A stretch of 55,976 nucleotides of DNA, from assembly GCA_029780115.1 (NCBI GenBank), contig JAKOZG010000011.1:1-55976 (forward strand). The letters run 5' to 3'. This DNA is from Thermotogota bacterium. Lineage in GTDB: Bacteria > Thermotogota > Thermotogae > Petrotogales > Petrotogaceae. Under the pieces are notes generated by a model. That model did no database searches. It worked only from the letters and a program-made list of their open reading frames with translations, and was not told the origin of the DNA. Below, piece by piece: positions 45,438-54,049 of the stretch (position 1 is its first letter; each line of letters begins with the position of its first letter). A program made the translations under genes and the position numbers.

Positions 45438-46811
45438 TCATTCTAATCTACTGTAATCTATTTCATAAAAAGTAGCTAATTTTGGATTAAACATTAATTT
45501 AAGAGTGCCTACAGGTCCGTTTCTTTGTTTACCAATTATTAATTCAGCTTCATGAGGTTCATTTAAGATCATTTTATCTTCACTTTCTTTTTTTCGTTTG
45601 TAATATGCATCTCTGTATAAGAACATTACTAGGTCTGCGTCCTGTTCTATTGCACCAGATTCTCTTAAATCGCTTAATCTAGGTCTTTTATCTTCTCTTT
45701 GTTCAACTGCACGGGAGAGTTGTGAAAGAGCTACAACGGTAATTTTAAGTTCTCTTGCTAATAATTTTAATGATCTAGATATTCCGGTTATTTCTTGTTG
45801 ACGACTCTCGTAGTTTCTTGATCTTGAAGTCATTAATTGAAGATAATCAACAAAAATAACCTCGATGCCATATTCTCTTTTCATTCTTCTAGCCTTTGCT
45901 CTTAATAATCTGGGGGTTAGGTCTGGCTCATCATCAAAAATTAATTTGGATTTAGATAGGTCGCCTGCAGCTTGAACTAATCGTTCCCATTCTTCGTCGG
46001 ATATTTGACCAGTTCGAACCTTTTGGAGATCTACCATAGCCTCCGAACATAAAATTCTATTTGCCAGTTGTTCCTTGGACATTTCTAAACTAAATATTGC
46101 AACAGGCACGTCATATTTTAAAGCCATTTGAGTGGCTAAATTAGCTGCAAACGAGGATTTACCCATAGAAGGTCTTGCTGCGATAATAACTAGTTCTGAT
46201 CTGTGAAACCCCGATGAAATTTTATCTAGTTGTTTAAATCCAGTAGGGATACCTGTAACTAACTCTCCTTCACCTTTCTGTGCTCGATTTTTTAAATCTT
46301 CTATTTGAACAAATACATCGTGCATAACGTTTGATAACAGATCATATGTTCTTGTAGCTCTAGCTTCTGTAATGGAAAAAATTCTTTTTTCTGCATATTC
46401 AAGCACTTCTTGTGCATCACCAATAGTCCTAACTGCATCGACTATTTCTGAGGATGCATTTATCAGGGCTCTCATTAGAGCTTTTTCTTTAATTATTTGA
46501 GTGTAATACATAACATTAGCTGTAGTGGGTACTATTTGAGCTAAGTAAATAATCGTTTCTTCTCCTCCGATTTTCTCGAGGAGTTTTGATTGTCTTAAAT
46601 TTTCTAATACAGAAACAGTATCTACAGGAATACCTCTATCAAAAAGGTCTTCCATACATTTAAAGATTATCCTATTTTTTTCATAGTAAAAATCTTCCCA
46701 TCTTATTTCTTCAATTATGTCAGGAAGCACAGATGGGTCTAAAAAAATACTTCCTAAAACAGCTTCTTCTGCCTCTTTGTTATTTGGAGGAGTTAATGAA
46801 GTAATGTCCAT
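45438..46811 (-). CDS. dnaB: Replicative DNA helicase DnaB
   Basis: A 457-residue hexameric helicase. The N-terminal domain (PPNNKEAEEAVLGSIFLDPS) precedes the RecA-like core with Walker A ARPSMGKSSF, FSLEMSKEQL and VDYLQLM; LSDLRESGAIEQDADLV is the arginine-finger region. No intein. Lies within the orr-to-tex operon rather than beside the ribosomal protein L9 gene as in many bacteria. Confidence 0.97.
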   Translation of the reverse strand: MDITSLTPPNNKEAEEAVLGSIFLDPSVLPDIIEEIRWEDFYYEKNRIIFKCMEDLFDRGIPVDTVSVLENLRQSKLLEKIGGEETIIYLAQIVPTTANVMYYTQIIKEKALMRALINASSEIVDAVRTIGDAQEVLEYAEKRIFSITEARATRTYDLLSNVMHDVFVQIEDLKNRAQKGEGELVTGIPTGFKQLDKISSGFHRSELVIIAARPSMGKSSFAANLATQMALKYDVPVAIFSLEMSKEQLANRILCSEAMVDLQKVRTGQISDEEWERLVQAAGDLSKSKLIFDDEPDLTPRLLRAKARRMKREYGIEVIFVDYLQLMTSRSRNYESRQQEITGISRSLKLLARELKITVVALSQLSRAVEQREDKRPRLSDLRESGAIEQDADLVMFLYRDAYYKRKKESEDKMILNEPHEAELIIGKQRNGPVGTLKLMFNPKLATFYEIDYSRLE

Positions 46812-46826
46812 TTTTGCACACCTCTG

Positions 46827-47036
46827 TTAAACAATTAAACTTAGAATATAAGAGATTAAAAAAATTCCTACACTAACCGTTAGCGTAATAATACCTCTTT
46901 TATCCCACTTTTTGACATCTCCATCACTTTTTTTGTTTCCATTTCTTATCATTTTAGCTGACTTCCACAAAAACACAATCGATGCAATAAAAGTAATTAC
47001 AGCAATTATGAAAAGAATGTTAATGAAGATGTACAT
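46827..47036 (-). CDS. Small two-helix membrane protein
   Basis: A 69-residue protein with two hydrophobic helices (about 3-24 and 48-68) joined by a basic loop (KMIRNGNKKSDGDVKKWDKR). No family was recognised. It is one base after orr and 15 before dnaB, so it is part of the transcript. It is probably expressed; the function is open. Confidence 0.7.
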   Translation of the reverse strand: MYIFINILFIIAVITFIASIVFLWKSAKMIRNGNKKSDGDVKKWDKRGIITLTVSVGIFLISYILSLIV

Positions 47037-47037
47037 A

Positions 47038-48105
47038 TTACAAAATCACCTTTTCTACGTATGAACTGGTAAAAGCTCTTAAAACTGATGAATATCCTAA
47101 TGTGAATCTAATCTTGTCTCCAACTTTATATTTGAATTTAGATTTGGTTAGATCTATTATCATGTGATCGCTGCTTGCATGCAACACTTCAATATCTTTA
47201 TCATCTAAGGGATAAGTTGTCGATGGAGAAATATCTTGTTCACCAACAGCTAATATGCCTTTCAATCGCATGCCTTGGTCAATAAATGATGGTTTTCTGC
47301 CAAAGGCGTCGTGTCCAATCTTTCCATAAGGTACAGAAGGTTTTTCTTTTATTTCTACTATTTCTGCTTCTAAAACTATTGCATCTTGCCGAGTTCCTGG
47401 AACAATTCTGCGGTTTGTAGCGTCGGTTCCACAAATTATTGACTCCCCTAATCGAAACTGATTTATCCCTTTTGGTAAGTTTTTATCTTCAATCAGCGGT
47501 AAAGTTGCAGAGGTACCTCCGGATACTACAGATAGGATAATACCAGTATTTTTTTCTATTTTAGATTTTATGTCAAGTAATTTTTGCATATTATCTTTAC
47601 TTGGAATAACTCCTCCGAAACATCCTAAATTTGTTCCAATACCTACTACCTCAATGCCTTTAATGTTTAAGGCTTCTGAAACTTCTGATACGGCATTGTC
47701 AAACCAAACGCCTTCTCTTAGGTCTCCTATGTCAACCATATATATAACTTTAGTTTTTTTATTGAAGAATTTTGATACTTCCCCTAGAGTTCTTGCGGTT
47801 TTTAACTCGCTTATTAAAGTATAATCTACAAATCTTACAACGTTATCAAGTTCAGATAACATTGGAATTCTTAATAGCATATATTCTGCTTTGATACCAT
47901 TATCGATCATGTTTTTGATGTTTTGAATTCTGGAATCCCCCAATATTGAGATACCACTATCCACAAATGTTTGTGCGATGTGTGGCTCCGCACAAACTAC
48001 CTTTGTGACCCCTACTATGTTTACTCCATAATTATTACATAAATTATTTAAATAACGGGCATTTTCATAAATTCTCTCTAAGTATACATAAACTTTAGGA
48101 TACAA
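47038..48105 (-). CDS. orr: Ornithine racemase
   Basis: A 355-residue PLP enzyme with an alanine racemase-like TIM barrel. VGVTKVVC holds the PLP lysine; VDIGDLREGVWFD and VVSGGTSATLP, then FRLGESIICGTDATNRR, are characteristic of Orr rather than Alr. It converts L- to D-ornithine, the substrate of OraSE, encoded about 16 kb away on the other strand. ATG 48105 follows AGGAGG. It leads the operon with dnaB, rnr and tex, an unexpected partner set. Confidence 0.92.
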   Translation of the reverse strand: MYPKVYVYLERIYENARYLNNLCNNYGVNIVGVTKVVCAEPHIAQTFVDSGISILGDSRIQNIKNMIDNGIKAEYMLLRIPMLSELDNVVRFVDYTLISELKTARTLGEVSKFFNKKTKVIYMVDIGDLREGVWFDNAVSEVSEALNIKGIEVVGIGTNLGCFGGVIPSKDNMQKLLDIKSKIEKNTGIILSVVSGGTSATLPLIEDKNLPKGINQFRLGESIICGTDATNRRIVPGTRQDAIVLEAEIVEIKEKPSVPYGKIGHDAFGRKPSFIDQGMRLKGILAVGEQDISPSTTYPLDDKDIEVLHASSDHMIIDLTKSKFKYKVGDKIRFTLGYSSVLRAFTSSYVEKVIL

Positions 48106-48134
48106 TGAGATCCTCCTTTTAATATCGTTTTCAT

Positions 48135-48166
48135 AAAAATTGCGGGCAAATCAGCCCGCAATTTTT
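48135..48166 (-). terminator. Terminator between orr and the upstream feo-side genes
   Basis: A 13-bp stem, AAAAATTGCGGGC (48135-48147) with GCCCGCAATTTTT (48154-48166). The T-run on the minus strand ends transcripts coming from 48191-48427. Confidence 0.9.
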
Positions 48167-48190
48167 GAAATAACTCTAGTTACAGATCTT

Positions 48191-48427
48191 TTAAGCTAAC
48201 AGATTTAGATTGCTTCCTTCGTATAGTGCCCCAACTGTTCGTACTAATCTTAAAGATATGCCAGTTTGTTTATACATTGCAAAAGACATAAGCTTCTCCA
48301 TTTCTTCTTTTGACATCACTGGGTTATTGGCAACTTTTGGGGCTTGGCTATTTGTTGTTTGTTGGTTACTAACATTGTAATTGATATATAAGGGTTCATA
48401 GTTTTGGGAGGAAATCTTGTCTATCAA
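48191..48427 (-). CDS. Small unknown protein
   Basis: A 78-residue protein with a polar, Asn/Gln-rich start (NYNVSNQQTTNSQAPKV) and a short hydrophobic-amphipathic end. I do not recognise it. A GGGAGAT ribosome site precedes ATG 48427. Its C-terminal MSKEEMEKLMSFAMYKQTGI looks helical. It is followed by a clear terminator, which supports a real gene. Confidence 0.55.
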   Translation of the reverse strand: MIDKISSQNYEPLYINYNVSNQQTTNSQAPKVANNPVMSKEEMEKLMSFAMYKQTGISLRLVRTVGALYEGSNLNLLA

Positions 48428-48445
48428 CCTATCATCTCCCTTTTG

Positions 48446-48802
48446 TTATTTTTTGGACAAAATAGCAACTATCTTTGTCTTATTTCCCTGAGATTCTTCG
48501 TATATTTTATTTATTTCTTCATCTGAAAGTTTTGATATCTTTTCTAAAAGCTCGGGTACACCATCTGCTTTTCCTGGAATACAGCCATCTTTGCTTATTT
48601 CTCCATTAACAAATGCTTTTGCAAAGCCCGCACACCCAGGATAACCACACGATCCACAGTCTACACCTGGTAATATAGATTTAACAATTTCTACTCTGTG
48701 ATCTTCTTGAACCTTGAATTTTTCGGCAACAAAAGATAGGAAAACGCCAGATGCAAAACCAATTACTCCCAGCAGTAGCATAGAATTTATTATGACTGAC
48801 AA
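48446..48802 (-). CDS. Short RnfB-like iron-sulfur protein
   Basis: A 118-residue protein equal to the N-terminal part of RnfB. A membrane helix (LLLGVIGFASGVFLSFVAEK) is followed by the Fes domain with cysteines C-G-S-C-G-Y-P-G-C and GCIPG. The C-terminal ferredoxin domains of full-length RnfB are missing, and no other Rnf gene is nearby. It is probably an electron carrier at the membrane. ATG 48802 follows GGAGGTG. Confidence 0.78.
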   Translation of the reverse strand: MSVIINSMLLLGVIGFASGVFLSFVAEKFKVQEDHRVEIVKSILPGVDCGSCGYPGCAGFAKAFVNGEISKDGCIPGKADGVPELLEKISKLSDEEINKIYEESQGNKTKIVAILSKK

Positions 48803-48857
48803 CTATAACACCTCCGAAGATATTCTAAGATAATTATAACATATTTTTGTACCAAAA

Positions 48858-49298
48858 TTAGCCTAGTTTTTTAGAAATTAATTCACTAATTTTTTTGTTG
48901 TCGGCTCTTCCTTGTACTTTTTGTATTACTTCTTTGATAACTCTTCCAAAATCTTTTTTTGAAGAGGCGTTAAGCTCTTTTATTGTTTCTTGTATAATTT
49001 TATCTAATTCTTCATCAGTAAGATCTTCTGGTAGATAATTCTTTAGTATCTCTAGTTCTTGAGCTTCTTTTTCAGCTAAATCTTCTCTATTCGCGGATCT
49101 AAACTGTTGTATAGAATCTTCTCTCATTTTTATTTGTTTTCTAATAATTTGAAGTATTTCTTCATCTGTTATTTCTGAATTTTTTTCGACCTCTTTGTTT
49201 TTTATCTCAGCTATAACTAATCTCACAGTATTTAGTGCTAGAGTATTTTTTTCTTTCATGTATTTTTTAAGATCTTCATTAAGCTTTTCTTTTAACAT
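48858..49298 (-). CDS. yqeY: GatB/YqeY-family protein
   Basis: A 146-residue YqeY protein related to the tail domain of GatB. LKEKLNEDLKKYMKEKN, TVRLVIAEIKNKEVEKN and LKNYLPEDLTDEELDKII are typical. Thought to be tRNA-linked, though its role is unsettled. Single copy between a small membrane protein and the RnfB-like gene. Confidence 0.92.
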   Translation of the reverse strand: MLKEKLNEDLKKYMKEKNTLALNTVRLVIAEIKNKEVEKNSEITDEEILQIIRKQIKMREDSIQQFRSANREDLAEKEAQELEILKNYLPEDLTDEELDKIIQETIKELNASSKKDFGRVIKEVIQKVQGRADNKKISELISKKLG

Positions 49299-49330
49299 TT
49301 TTTAAAATCTCCTTTTCCTAAAAAATTAAT

Positions 49331-49708
49331 TTAGAGGGATTTTTTTCTTTTAGCCTCTTGCTCAATTTTTTTTAGGTAGTTTAATTCTTCAATAAATATT
49401 ACTATACTAATTATACCAAAAATTATAACATAAATATTTGGTTTTATATTTGAAAGTTCTGAAGAAATAAGTGAAAATAGGATTCCTAAAAGTTCATAAG
49501 CCATAGTAAAAATACCTAACAAAGAGGATACCATTATGTGTGCAGATTTATGGTACCATACCTCATTTTCACCTGAAAAACCATAGAATGCTGTAATAGA
49601 AATCAAAAGAAATGCAAAGACATAGAAAAAATTTATTGATATATTTAGAATCATAAAAATCAGAGAAAGTATAGATATAATTAACAAAATAATATTTTTA
49701 TTTTTCAT
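49331..49708 (-). CDS. Unknown four-helix membrane protein next to feoB
   Basis: A 125-residue hydrophobic protein with about four membrane helices and a lysine-rich end. Its ATG overlaps the feoB stop (49705-49708), so it belongs to the feo operon. I recognise no family. It could be an accessory of the iron transporter by location only. Confidence 0.65.
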   Translation of the reverse strand: MKNKNIILLIISILSLIFMILNISINFFYVFAFLLISITAFYGFSGENEVWYHKSAHIMVSSLLGIFTMAYELLGILFSLISSELSNIKPNIYVIIFGIISIVIFIEELNYLKKIEQEAKRKKSL

Positions 49709-51756
49709 ATAAAAATACCTCCAATGAAGAATACTACATTAGCTATTAAATATGCTATAACGGTTGTATAAAATAAAGTAAAAATAGGCCATTTCCAGCT
49801 ATTAGTTTCGCTTTTAATCGTAGCAAGTGTTGCAAAACAAGGTACATAAGCTAGAACAAAGAAAATTAAAGCTAACGCTGAAGCTGGAGTAAGTACATTT
49901 TGCAGAGCAAAACTTAAGGATCCTTCACCAACATTAAATAGAGTCGAATAAGAAGAAACAACCACTTCTTTTGCAGCAATACCAAAGACTAACCCTGTAT
50001 TTATTCGCCAATCCCAACCTAAATGTTTAGTTAATGGTTCAAAGACTTTTCCAATACCTGCAGCGTAGCTACTGTTTATATCTTGCCCAAAGTTTGGGAA
50101 GAACGATAAAGCCCAAATTATTATTGTAGCAACCAGTATTATTCCTCCAGCCTTTTGCAAGAAATGTTTGCCCCTGTTCCATGTGTATATTGCCAAATTC
50201 TTAAATGTTGGCATTCTAAATCTTGGAAGTTCTATAATAAAAGGAATATCTTCTGACTGAGTTATAAATCTTTGTAAAAATTTTGAAGAAACTAGTACCA
50301 GAACGATACTTGATAAGTAGATCAAAAGTAGAACAAGAGCGGCATTTGATGAGAAAAATGTACCTATTAATAGTATGTAGACCGGCAGTTTTGCGCTGCA
50401 AGATGCAAAAGGAAGGCTCAGAATAAGAGCCAATCGTTCTTTTTTATTTGCAATAGTTTTAGTAGAAATTATGGCAGGCACATTGCAACCGAATCCCAAA
50501 ATTATGGACATAAATGAACGTCCGCTTAAGCCAAAGCTTCTGGCTATTCTGTCTACAAGAAAAGCAGCTCTTGGAAGATATCCAGATTCTTCTAAAAAAC
50601 CAAGAAAAAAGAACAAGATAAAAATTTGTGGGATAAAAACTAATACTCCACCAACTCCACCAATTACCCCTTCGACAACTAAAGAGTTTAACCATGGTAT
50701 GGGAATAACCTTAGAAAGGTAATTACCAGCAGAGGTAAAGGCTAATTCTAATAAATCAGAAAGTGGTTGTGCAAGATTGAACGTTAGCGAAAAAACAGCG
50801 AACATTGCAAATATGTATATAAGAATACCTAAGACCTTATGAGTTAGAACGTGATCTAAAATATCTCTTAAAGACCAATCGATTCCTTCATTTATTATTG
50901 AAGAACTGACTAAATACGATATAAAATCTAGCTTCCACTTTGTGTATTCGGCTCTTAAATTGTCTAAATCAAAAAGAGTTTCTAGCTCTTTTAAAAAACT
51001 TTTAGGTAAGTTTAAATCTTCGTTTCCAAATTCCAAGAAATAAACAGGCAACCAATTATTTTCTAGATAATTTGAGTAATTTATTTTTATTTCTGGATAA
51101 TTAGATGCTAGCTCCATAAATGATTGTATAAACTTATCAATGTTAGGTGGATATTTAATTCTAGTTTTTACACGACTTTTGGTTTTAGATAGAGAGTATT
51201 TATAAATTACTTCTAATAATTCGTCTATTCCTTCACCTGTTCGAGCAGAGGTTAGTACTACAGGAATATTTAATGTTTTAATTATTGGTGATGGGACTAT
51301 AATTCTACCCTTTTCTTTTGCTTCATCAATCGCATTTATTGCAAGTATTATATTGACGTTCATCTCTAAAAGTTGTAATAATAAAAACATCGAACTTTCT
51401 AGGTTTAGTGCATCAGCAACCAAAATAACTATTTCATAGTTTTTGTTTATAATATAGTCTTTAGCGACTTTTTCATCCTCACTTTTTGAAGAAAGCGTAT
51501 AAACCCCCGGAAGGTCAACTAACTTAAATGTGGCATCTTTATATTTGAATGTACCAACCTTTTTTTCTACAGTTACCCCTGGCCAATTGGCAACGTATTG
51601 TTTAGCACCTGTTAATATATTGAATAATGAGGTTTTACCAACGTTTGGGTTTCCTATAATAGAAATTTCTATATTTTGATTTTGTCCTGTATCTAAGGTT
51701 AATACATTGGTATTGCTTGATTCATGATCTTGGCTTTGATCATGACCTTTATTCAT
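49705..51756 (-). CDS. feoB: Ferrous iron transporter FeoB
   Basis: A 683-residue Fe2+ permease. The N-terminal G domain has GNPNVGKTSLFN, DLPGVYTLS and NAIDEAKEKG. The membrane part has two gate repeats (ILGFGCNVPAIISTKTI with the conserved Cys). ATG 51756 follows GAGGAAAG. Encoded with feoA and a small helix-turn-helix protein upstream. Confidence 0.96.
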   Translation of the reverse strand: MNKGHDQSQDHESSNTNVLTLDTGQNQNIEISIIGNPNVGKTSLFNILTGAKQYVANWPGVTVEKKVGTFKYKDATFKLVDLPGVYTLSSKSEDEKVAKDYIINKNYEIVILVADALNLESSMFLLLQLLEMNVNIILAINAIDEAKEKGRIIVPSPIIKTLNIPVVLTSARTGEGIDELLEVIYKYSLSKTKSRVKTRIKYPPNIDKFIQSFMELASNYPEIKINYSNYLENNWLPVYFLEFGNEDLNLPKSFLKELETLFDLDNLRAEYTKWKLDFISYLVSSSIINEGIDWSLRDILDHVLTHKVLGILIYIFAMFAVFSLTFNLAQPLSDLLELAFTSAGNYLSKVIPIPWLNSLVVEGVIGGVGGVLVFIPQIFILFFFLGFLEESGYLPRAAFLVDRIARSFGLSGRSFMSIILGFGCNVPAIISTKTIANKKERLALILSLPFASCSAKLPVYILLIGTFFSSNAALVLLLIYLSSIVLVLVSSKFLQRFITQSEDIPFIIELPRFRMPTFKNLAIYTWNRGKHFLQKAGGIILVATIIIWALSFFPNFGQDINSSYAAGIGKVFEPLTKHLGWDWRINTGLVFGIAAKEVVVSSYSTLFNVGEGSLSFALQNVLTPASALALIFFVLAYVPCFATLATIKSETNSWKWPIFTLFYTTVIAYLIANVVFFIGGIFI

Positions 51757-51781
51757 AATACTTTCCTCCTCACGTTTTTAA

Positions 51782-52015
51782 TTAATTACAACATCCAAGA
51801 TCCTTTTCTGACTTTTTTTTACAAGAATTATTTAAAGGACATTCTTCACAAATTGAATGAATTTCATTTACAGTTTTTAGGGGTATTCCAAAGGTAATTA
51901 AAAATGGTTTTAAAACCTTTATTTCGCTTTCTGATAAATTAAACTTTTCTTTTATGTCAAGTAGACTTAACTCTTTATTTTCTTTAATATATTCTTTAAT
52001 CTGTTCTAAGTTCAT
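51782..52015 (-). CDS. FeoC-like small winged-helix protein with cysteine cluster
   Basis: A 77-residue protein between feoA and feoB. Residues 1-50 look like a winged helix (LSLLDIKEKFNLSESEIKVL). The end, C-E-E-C-P-L-N-N-S-C followed by GCC, could bind an Fe-S cluster, as proposed for FeoC. Its ATG overlaps the feoA stop (ATGA). Sequence match to classic FeoC is weak, so it is named by context. Confidence 0.6.
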   Translation of the reverse strand: MNLEQIKEYIKENKELSLLDIKEKFNLSESEIKVLKPFLITFGIPLKTVNEIHSICEECPLNNSCKKKSEKDLGCCN

Positions 52016-52473
52016 TCTTGAGCCACCTTTTTACAAAAAATTTTTTGTGCCCTTCCTTTTCCAATTGCGTATTTTTTACCTTCAACTTCTATAAGCGTTT
52101 TGTGACCGTTACGACCCAAAATAGTTACTATTTTTCCTTCTCTTATTCCTAGGTTTCTCATCTCTTCTTTGAAATGATGCCCCCCACAAACACTGATTAT
52201 TTGATGCTTTCCTAAGTCTGATTCAAATAAACTTTCTATTTTGTATTCAACTTCTACAAAAATATTTTCTGCTTCAGAAAGTCTTAATACTATTTTTTTA
52301 TCCCCTACTTTAAAGACTAAAGGGTCACCAAAAGGTGAAATGTGAGCTAACTCGATTTCTTTTCCAGGAATAAAACCCATAGCAATCAATCGATTTTTAT
52401 CTTCTTCTTTTAAATCTATACTTATTATTTTTCCTTTTTGCCCTAAGAATAAATCTGTCAAAGGTATGATCAT
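52012..52473 (-). CDS. feoA: FeoA with two SH3-like domains
   Basis: A 153-residue protein with two FeoA domains in tandem: LTDLFLGQKGKIISI to LRLSEAENIFV and KHQIISVCGGHHFKEEMRNL to the end. Single-domain FeoA is about 75 residues, so this is a tandem form. It supports FeoB activity in the cytoplasm. ATG 52473 starts the operon behind a GGAGG site; a promoter with an iron-box-like palindrome is upstream. Confidence 0.9.
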   Translation of the reverse strand: MIIPLTDLFLGQKGKIISIDLKEEDKNRLIAMGFIPGKEIELAHISPFGDPLVFKVGDKKIVLRLSEAENIFVEVEYKIESLFESDLGKHQIISVCGGHHFKEEMRNLGIREGKIVTILGRNGHKTLIEVEGKKYAIGKGRAQKIFCKKVAQE

Positions 52474-52521
52474 TCCTATTCCTCCAAAAAATAAAGATGT
52501 ATAAAAGTCATTTGCTTATAC

Positions 52522-52564
52522 CTTACTAATTATATCACTTATAAAAAAGTTAGGCAAACCTTAA
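52522..52564 (-). promoter_or_regulatory. feo promoter with DtxR/IdeR-like operator
   Basis: On the minus strand -35 TTGCCT (52552-52557) and -10 TATAAT (52529-52534) are 17 bp apart. An imperfect palindrome TTAGGCAAACCTTAA (52550-52564) covers the -35. Its half-sites resemble the TTAGG..CCTAA boxes bound by iron-dependent DtxR-family repressors, so repression in iron-replete cells is inferred. Confidence 0.65.
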
Positions 52565-52590
52565 AATTAACATTTAAATAAGTTTATGTA

Positions 52591-52620
52591 AAAAAAAGGA
52601 ATCCTTAGGATTCCTTTTTT
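52591..52620 (-). terminator. Terminator after tRNA-Gln
   Basis: AAAAAAGGAATCC (52592-52604) and GGATTCCTTTTTT (52608-52620) pair with a three-base loop. It follows the 3' end of the minus-strand tRNA by one base and is symmetric enough to work in both directions. Confidence 0.85.
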
Positions 52621-52621
52621 A

Positions 52622-52695
52622 TGGCTGGGGGAAGAGGATTCGAACCTCTACTCGTGGAGTCAGAGTCCACTGTCCTGCCGTTAGACGATCCCCCA
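52622..52695 (-). tRNA. tRNA-Gln (anticodon CTG)
   Basis: A 74-nt perfect cloverleaf: acceptor TGGGGGA/TCCCCCA, D arm GTCT/GGAC, anticodon arm GTGGA-CTCTGAC-TCCAC, T arm AGAGG-TTCGAAT-CCTCT, discriminator G and encoded CCA. Confidence 0.97.
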
Positions 52696-52820
52696 AGAAT
52701 GTTATTTGCATAGTAATTATATCATAATTTTTTTGTGCTGGCAAATGAAATTATACCCTATATTATTAAGAAAAGAGCCATTAGCTAAGTAATATTTTAT
52801 ATCTAAAATATATTCACCTT

Positions 52821-52840
52821 CGTTTCAATTATATGAAACG
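52821..52840. promoter_or_regulatory. Palindrome upstream of yqeH
   Basis: CGTTTCA (about 52821-52827) and TGAAACG (52834-52840) form a 7-bp dyad around six bases, about 75 bp before yqeH, in the gap 52696-52913. It is not followed by a T-run and so could be an operator. The remaining gap shows AT-rich promoter-like sequence only. Confidence 0.35.
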
Positions 52841-52913
52841 ATATTATGAGAAAATTGAATTAGTTATAACAAATCTGTTTATTATGATCTAAAGGAGTTG
52901 AATTTAATTATTT

Positions 52914-54011
52914 ATGAAGTGTGAGGGATGTGGAATAGAAATTCAAAGTTCAGATCCTAAGATGGCTGGTTATATTCCTGAAGAAGTGCTAAAAGAGAGA
53001 ATTGAAAATAACGAAAAAGTTGTTTGTCAAAGGTGTTTTAAATTAAAACATTATAATTATTTGATGCCTATAAAGATAGAATCTGATTTTTCAGGAGAAT
53101 TAGATAGGATTCTTACGAATTTTAATACAATATTATGGATTGTGGATGTAATAGATTTTGAGGGAACTTTCAGGTCTGAAATTGCAGAAAAGTTGAAGGG
53201 AAAGGATGTAATATTAGTTGTGAACAAAGTGGATTTACTTCCGAGGAGTACTTCTTATTCACAACTAAAAGAATGGCTAATAAATAGGCTAAAATTGTCT
53301 TCATTAAATATACCGAGCGATAACATTGTGATTGCTAGTTCAAAAACAGGATTAGGAATAGGAAAAACTAAACAGCTTTTATCTCGAATTAGTGAAAAAA
53401 AGGCACTTATACTTGGAGTTACAAATGTAGGTAAGTCTTCATTTTTAAATAAGTTAACAAGTAAAGATGTTACAGTTAGCGCATTTGTAGGTACAACTCT
53501 AGAGTTACTTAAAACAGAGATACCTGACTTAGGCATAGAGGTTTATGATACCCCAGGTATCTTTACAAATGATAGATTGTGTGATTTTTTTGATATTTTT
53601 TCTCAAGTTAAAATGGTTCCGTCAAAAAAAATTAATACAAAAACTCATACAATTGCAAAAGGGAATGTACTTTTCATAAGCAGTTTGTTTTGGGTAGATG
53701 TTGTTGAGAATGGTGTTAGGGGTTTGCCACCAATTACGACAATTTTTTTGCCAGAAGGAATTTCAACTCACAGGGCAAAAAGAGAGAGAGTATCTGAATT
53801 ATTGTATAATAGAAAAGTGTTGTATCCTCCTTATGACGATAAATTTGATTTTGGAAAGATTGAATTTGAAAAGGTAAAAGTAAGAGTTGATAAAGGAAAT
53901 GATATTGCCATAGCTGGGGCAGGATGGTTTTCTGTTAAACGTGGACCACTCATTGCAGAAATTTCGAAACCTAAACAACTGAAGTTTTGTATTAGGCAAT
54001 CAATGAAGTAA
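52914..54011 (+). CDS. yqeH: YqeH-type circularly permuted GTPase
   Basis: A 365-residue ribosome-biogenesis GTPase (30S). An N-terminal zinc ribbon (C-E-G-C-G and C-Q-R-C) is followed by G4 NKVDLL, then G1 GVTNVGKSSFLN and G3 DTPGIF, the permuted order typical of YqeH/RsgA relatives. ATG 52914 follows AAAGGAG. PduL lies 24 bases later. Confidence 0.93.
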   Translation: MKCEGCGIEIQSSDPKMAGYIPEEVLKERIENNEKVVCQRCFKLKHYNYLMPIKIESDFSGELDRILTNFNTILWIVDVIDFEGTFRSEIAEKLKGKDVILVVNKVDLLPRSTSYSQLKEWLINRLKLSSLNIPSDNIVIASSKTGLGIGKTKQLLSRISEKKALILGVTNVGKSSFLNKLTSKDVTVSAFVGTTLELLKTEIPDLGIEVYDTPGIFTNDRLCDFFDIFSQVKMVPSKKINTKTHTIAKGNVLFISSLFWVDVVENGVRGLPPITTIFLPEGISTHRAKRERVSELLYNRKVLYPPYDDKFDFGKIEFEKVKVRVDKGNDIAIAGAGWFSVKRGPLIAEISKPKQLKFCIRQSMK

Positions 54012-54049
54012 GATTATCTAAGATATAAATAATTATGGAGGTGTGTATC

